Positions 60,306-64,000 of a stretch of DNA of 64,000 bases are shown here, piece by piece. Position 1 is the first letter of the stretch. Each line of letters begins with the position of its first letter. The position numbers and the translations under genes are program-made. Origin of the DNA: Solea solea (taxonomy: Eukaryota; Chordata; Actinopteri; Pleuronectiformes; Soleidae); NCBI RefSeq assembly GCF_958295425.1, contig NC_081140.1:12299433-12363432 (forward strand), in the 5' to 3' direction. The notes beneath the pieces are model-generated. The model ran no database searches. It had not been told where the DNA came from and saw nothing but the letters and a program-made list of their open reading frames with translations.

Positions 60306-60323
60306 GGGGGGGGGGGGGGGGGG
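60306..60323. repeat. Poly-G run
   Basis: About 18 consecutive G bases upstream of sphkap, just downstream of an A-rich tract. Confidence 0.9.
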
Positions 60324-63056
60324 ACAAATACTGTCTGCAAAGTCAGATCACATGAGACATAATGTCCTTCAGCTGCAGCCATAATGCCTGCACTTTCTAA
60401 GCAGGCCAATTTTCTCCTCACCTCCACGCTGGTATCCTCCAGACAAACATAATATTTTCCAAACTATCACATCTAATGCGGGGGAAATTGCATGTGGGAA
60501 AATGGAGCCAGTCAAGTATAGCAAATGTGAGTCAATGACAGGTGACAATGAGAGAAGATTTGAAACAGGGTTCCTGTGTGTGTGTTTTCCACTACTGCCC
60601 TTCACGTCACCTCTAACATTTATCTGAATACCAAAGAGGCTTCAAACAAGCACTTTGTCATTTGCTTGTCTGTTGTTCCGATCAGCGTAGTAGCGCGTGT
60701 CATGAGGGCCTTTTTTGTCAGAATAGCTGTTAAATGTCAATGAAAAACACGTAGAACCTGGAATTATTATATATTGTTTACTCAAAACAAAGAGTAAACG
60801 TGGCCGTAAAAAGGTCTTTAATTTTGTTTGCAGTTATTCTATTGCAAACTCGGACTGGATGGGTTTTAATTTGACTCTCCATTTTCTGTCCACATCACAA
60901 CAAGAGCAGGAAATGTGACAACCTTGCATCTTGGACCACTTATGCTGTTGGCAATCATCCTCCTCCCTACACCTTGCCTGCAAATAACACACATTTTGTT
61001 CTTTTTAAAGAAAAAGTGAGGTGCGTGGTCCAAGATTTTGATCTTGCAAAGGGTAAAAAGTAATTTGACCCTATCAGACCGCGCGAGCCAAGAGGCAGTT
61101 GTTCTAAATTTGGGACACAGAGGATGATACTCATCTCGGTGTCCATGTGTCAGATGAGCCTGGGGAAACACTCCTGATTGCATCACTTTCACACACACAA
61201 GATGACACAAGCTTTCATCGGCCCCTTCTCAGAGGGACAGACCATTGAAACGTCAGCGGGGGAGCAAAAAGGGGGAGACAGGAAACGATGTAAGTGAATA
61301 AGATAAATTGATGAGGCCAAAACAACATGACTTCACTCGAGGGCTTGAAACGGGGTCCAGATGAGAGAGGTGTGCCAAGTAGTAGCCAATATTTGACCAA
61401 TTGTTGGTCAATAATTCCATAATGAACATTCAGCATCAAGTAATCTGAGAGAGAACAGCTTCACACTAAATCCTAAGCATCCTGGGAGGCTTTGAGTGGC
61501 GTGGATGACGGTACTCGGTTTGGTATCAGGCACCTCGTCTTCCATTACTATATATCATGGATGGGGTCGTCATAGCACGGTTGCACAAAACTGTCCTGAT
61601 GTTGTTTTATACGCAACACAAACTAGTGACGAGCCTCTGTTATATTGTTATATATACGGTTCAAATATTGAGATTTTAGAAATCGAGGACACTAAATGTT
61701 GGAAATTATCGCATTACTGCAGCAGCAACTTATATGTGGCAAAAAAAAAACTACAAAAAGGAAAGAGGCCAAACGACAGTAAAGAAATCAGATGAAAATA
61801 TTAAACATTCAAAAAAAAAACTGTTTTCAGACAGACATAAATATAAAAAGAAAACACAATAATTAAGCCAACCAAGGGATGTCACTAGTATACAGTGATG
61901 CTTAAAATGTATTACACTCCTTTGTTCTTTGAGGTTATGATCAAGACATAGACATTTAGTTAAAGTTGTGTTCAGTGTTCTCAATTTTCAAAATATGGGT
62001 CCAATATTTTTGGCATAAACATCCATATTTTCTAATTGCATCATGTTGTATTTAACCTACAGCTGCTGCACAGACTTTGGTGTCTCTCCAAGCTTTCCTG
62101 CATAAATAGCTGCTGAACTCATCTAAATCTACAGCTGTGCTCAATATTTAGTGCAACCAGCCAAAGTGAAAGTGGCGGTCATTACAACCGGACTGACAGC
62201 ATCAACACAGACAGAGGCAGGTTTGAATTTAACCCTTAGGCAAAAAAAAATGTGTATTCTTATTGAAGCACTTCTGGGAGATGAAGATAAAGGTTATCCT
62301 AGTCTTCTAAGAGAACATCATGTAGGTCAATCACTGTGGGCTCAACCTAACACCTGGAGCATGCAGGCACCGAGCCTGACTCGTGGGTCTTCAGCCGATT
62401 CCATTTTCCTGTCCAGTGCTCACATTGTTTAAACACCAAACGCACCATCTGGTCCCAAAAATAAACAGCAGTCAGGTGCATTTTGGGAACACAGCAACAC
62501 AAAAACTGTGGAAACACAAACTTTTGACCAACAAAATGGGGTCAAAACATGAAGTCACCAGTTACTGTCACTGTTACATTCGCCTTTAAAAGCATACATT
62601 CCTCGGCAGACATTTGTTCTCCTTTACAATGGCAAACATCTTTGTAAAGGGAAGCCACATGACAGCAAAAGTCAATTTGGATGTGTTTTACAAAAGTGGA
62701 CCATTTATGTTTTCTGTTACTAGCACAACAAAACAAGGAGGTCACATGAAGCCCACATGCTGCAATTTAGTGGAAGTATAAAAGTGGATTTATTTGAATT
62801 CCTGACCTCCAAAATATTCCTAGCCAACTTCAAAGCTTTTTCAACCATTGCAGCTTGCACATTTCAAACTATCTTCCTCATTTTTCATCAGTGTATAATG
62901 TTTTCTCAGTTGTCGTTAATAATAGATCTGTAAGCTCAGTAGCTGTTTTTCAACCAATTGGTCGATGCACATGCAGAAATGCCAGACTCCACTAGTTCAG
63001 TTTGATTTTGTTCATGAAGGAAATATCTCAGGCATTTTCTTTCTTTCCTCTGAACG

Positions 63057-63096
63057 TGCACACACACAGACACACAGACACACACACACACACACT
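63057..63096. repeat. CA microsatellite
   Basis: Interrupted CA units (CACACACAGACACACAGACA and further CA) near the right end of the window. Confidence 0.9.
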
Positions 63097-64000
63097 CACA
63101 CAAAACAAATACAGCTAATGTTAATACTTGTCAGTTTCACTACAATGTCATGTGCACAGACATAGTCAACATGTTTCAAACATCGCTGCTTCCTTTGTCC
63201 ATCAAAGCTTCATTCCACCGCAGCAGCCCTCCTCCTCCTCTGATCCTCCCACACACATCTGCTGCTCTCACTCTGTCTCCTTTTCTCCTCACCTTTTTTT
63301 TTTTTTTTTAATAGACTGCTCATTTGAACCATTTTAATACGTGCAAAGTGGTCTTTCTTTCAACAATGAATCACGTCTGGTTCAGATGAATACTGCAGTT
63401 TTTGGCAGCAGGTAGATCGGTGACAACAAACAAGTGCAGGATACGGTCATTTGATTTATTTTATTTTCCTTCAGCCCTGCGTTAGTACTGTCCTAAAAGA
63501 TCAAATCCATTCCCGCCCCACCACAAACTCGTGCTGCATGAAAAAATGCTGGTACACATGGGGGTTCAATTACACTCTGAGCTCACCACACCAAACGTGG
63601 CCCCCTCCGTTGTAAAATAGTTTGACTTATCACAGCGGCTGACGGCTTTAATCATTAAACCATTTTAAGTGGAATTTAATTCAAATGGAGTTGAGTTGGG
63701 AACAGCAGCAGGGCTCAGTGACTCTGCCACATTCATTTTGTGATGCTACCTACAAGCTACACAGCGCTGGTGTGGGGAGCAGACAGGCACGCGGATCTCA
63801 CGTATACTCGTGACTATAAAAAGCCTCATGATGTGTTCATAGATTCAAGTTCCTGCTGATAAAAAGCATAACATCATCTGCTCAGAAACCATAACAGTAG
63901 ATACTACATGATGGTGCGCAATGAGGCCACTCAGGTGGAGAGAGCTGCTTCCCATTTGTCTGCTAGATTTTTACCATTTAAAGAAAAACATGCTGTAGGA

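Larger units (their letters stand above)
59088..64000. other. Region upstream of sphkap with no supported gene
   Basis: This 4.9-kb stretch holds a likely interspersed repeat at about 59375-59815, an 18-base G run at 60306-60323 and a CA microsatellite at about 63057-63096. The sphkap promoter and any non-coding first exon should lie here but could not be placed. No open frame has a recognisable product. Confidence 0.45.

Noticed and set aside
1..64000. CRISPR arrays, operons, phage or other bacterial systems
   Set aside because: The window is spliced vertebrate DNA. The repeats seen are microsatellites and SINEs, with no regularly spaced direct repeats.

Overview
This window is vertebrate nuclear DNA, almost certainly from a teleost fish. 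Genes are split into many short GT-AG exons with compact introns. The intergenic DNA carries microsatellites and tRNA-derived SINE copies of a kind common in fish, and every recognisable protein matches a vertebrate family. I assembled gene models by hand from splice sites, reading-frame phase and remembered family sequence; none has been checked against transcripts.

Layout, left to right. 0-1.2 kb (minus): remnants of a THAP-domain gene running off the left edge. 2.8-5.8 kb (plus): mff, the mitochondrial fission factor (7 coding exons, 303 aa). 7.3-9.1 kb (minus): dnaaf1/lrrc50, a dynein-arm assembly factor in only two coding exons (519 aa). 9.4-11.2 kb (plus): mrpl44, head-to-head with dnaaf1 (332 aa). 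12.9-30.3 kb (plus): agfg1, an ArfGAP with FG repeats (14 clear coding exons plus one candidate; about 598 aa). 31.2-33.7 kb (minus): slc19a3-type thiamine transporter (7 exons, 492 aa). 39.1-45.4 kb (plus): daw1/wdr69, a WD40 dynein-transport factor (13 exons, 415 aa). 47.0-59.1 kb (minus): sphkap, a PKA-anchoring protein dominated by one 3.4-kb exon (10 exons, about 1502 aa). 59.1-64 kb: no gene seen.

The order mff, agfg1, slc19a3, daw1, sphkap is the one I know from human 2q36, so this is a conserved synteny block. dnaaf1 lies on another human chromosome (16q), so its presence here is a difference. The genes are not an operon. Shared themes are mitochondria (mff, mrpl44) and motile cilia (dnaaf1, daw1). 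daw1 has a textbook RFX X-box 47 bp upstream of its start codon, and the 299-bp dnaaf1/mrpl44 divergent promoter holds a weaker RFX-like palindrome.

I found no previously undescribed biological system. The items most worth a second look are the two-exon dnaaf1, the X-box in the daw1 promoter, a roughly 280-bp foldback in a daw1 intron, a near-perfect 38-bp palindrome in a sphkap intron, a candidate 42-nt agfg1 cassette exon, and splice acceptors built from microsatellites.
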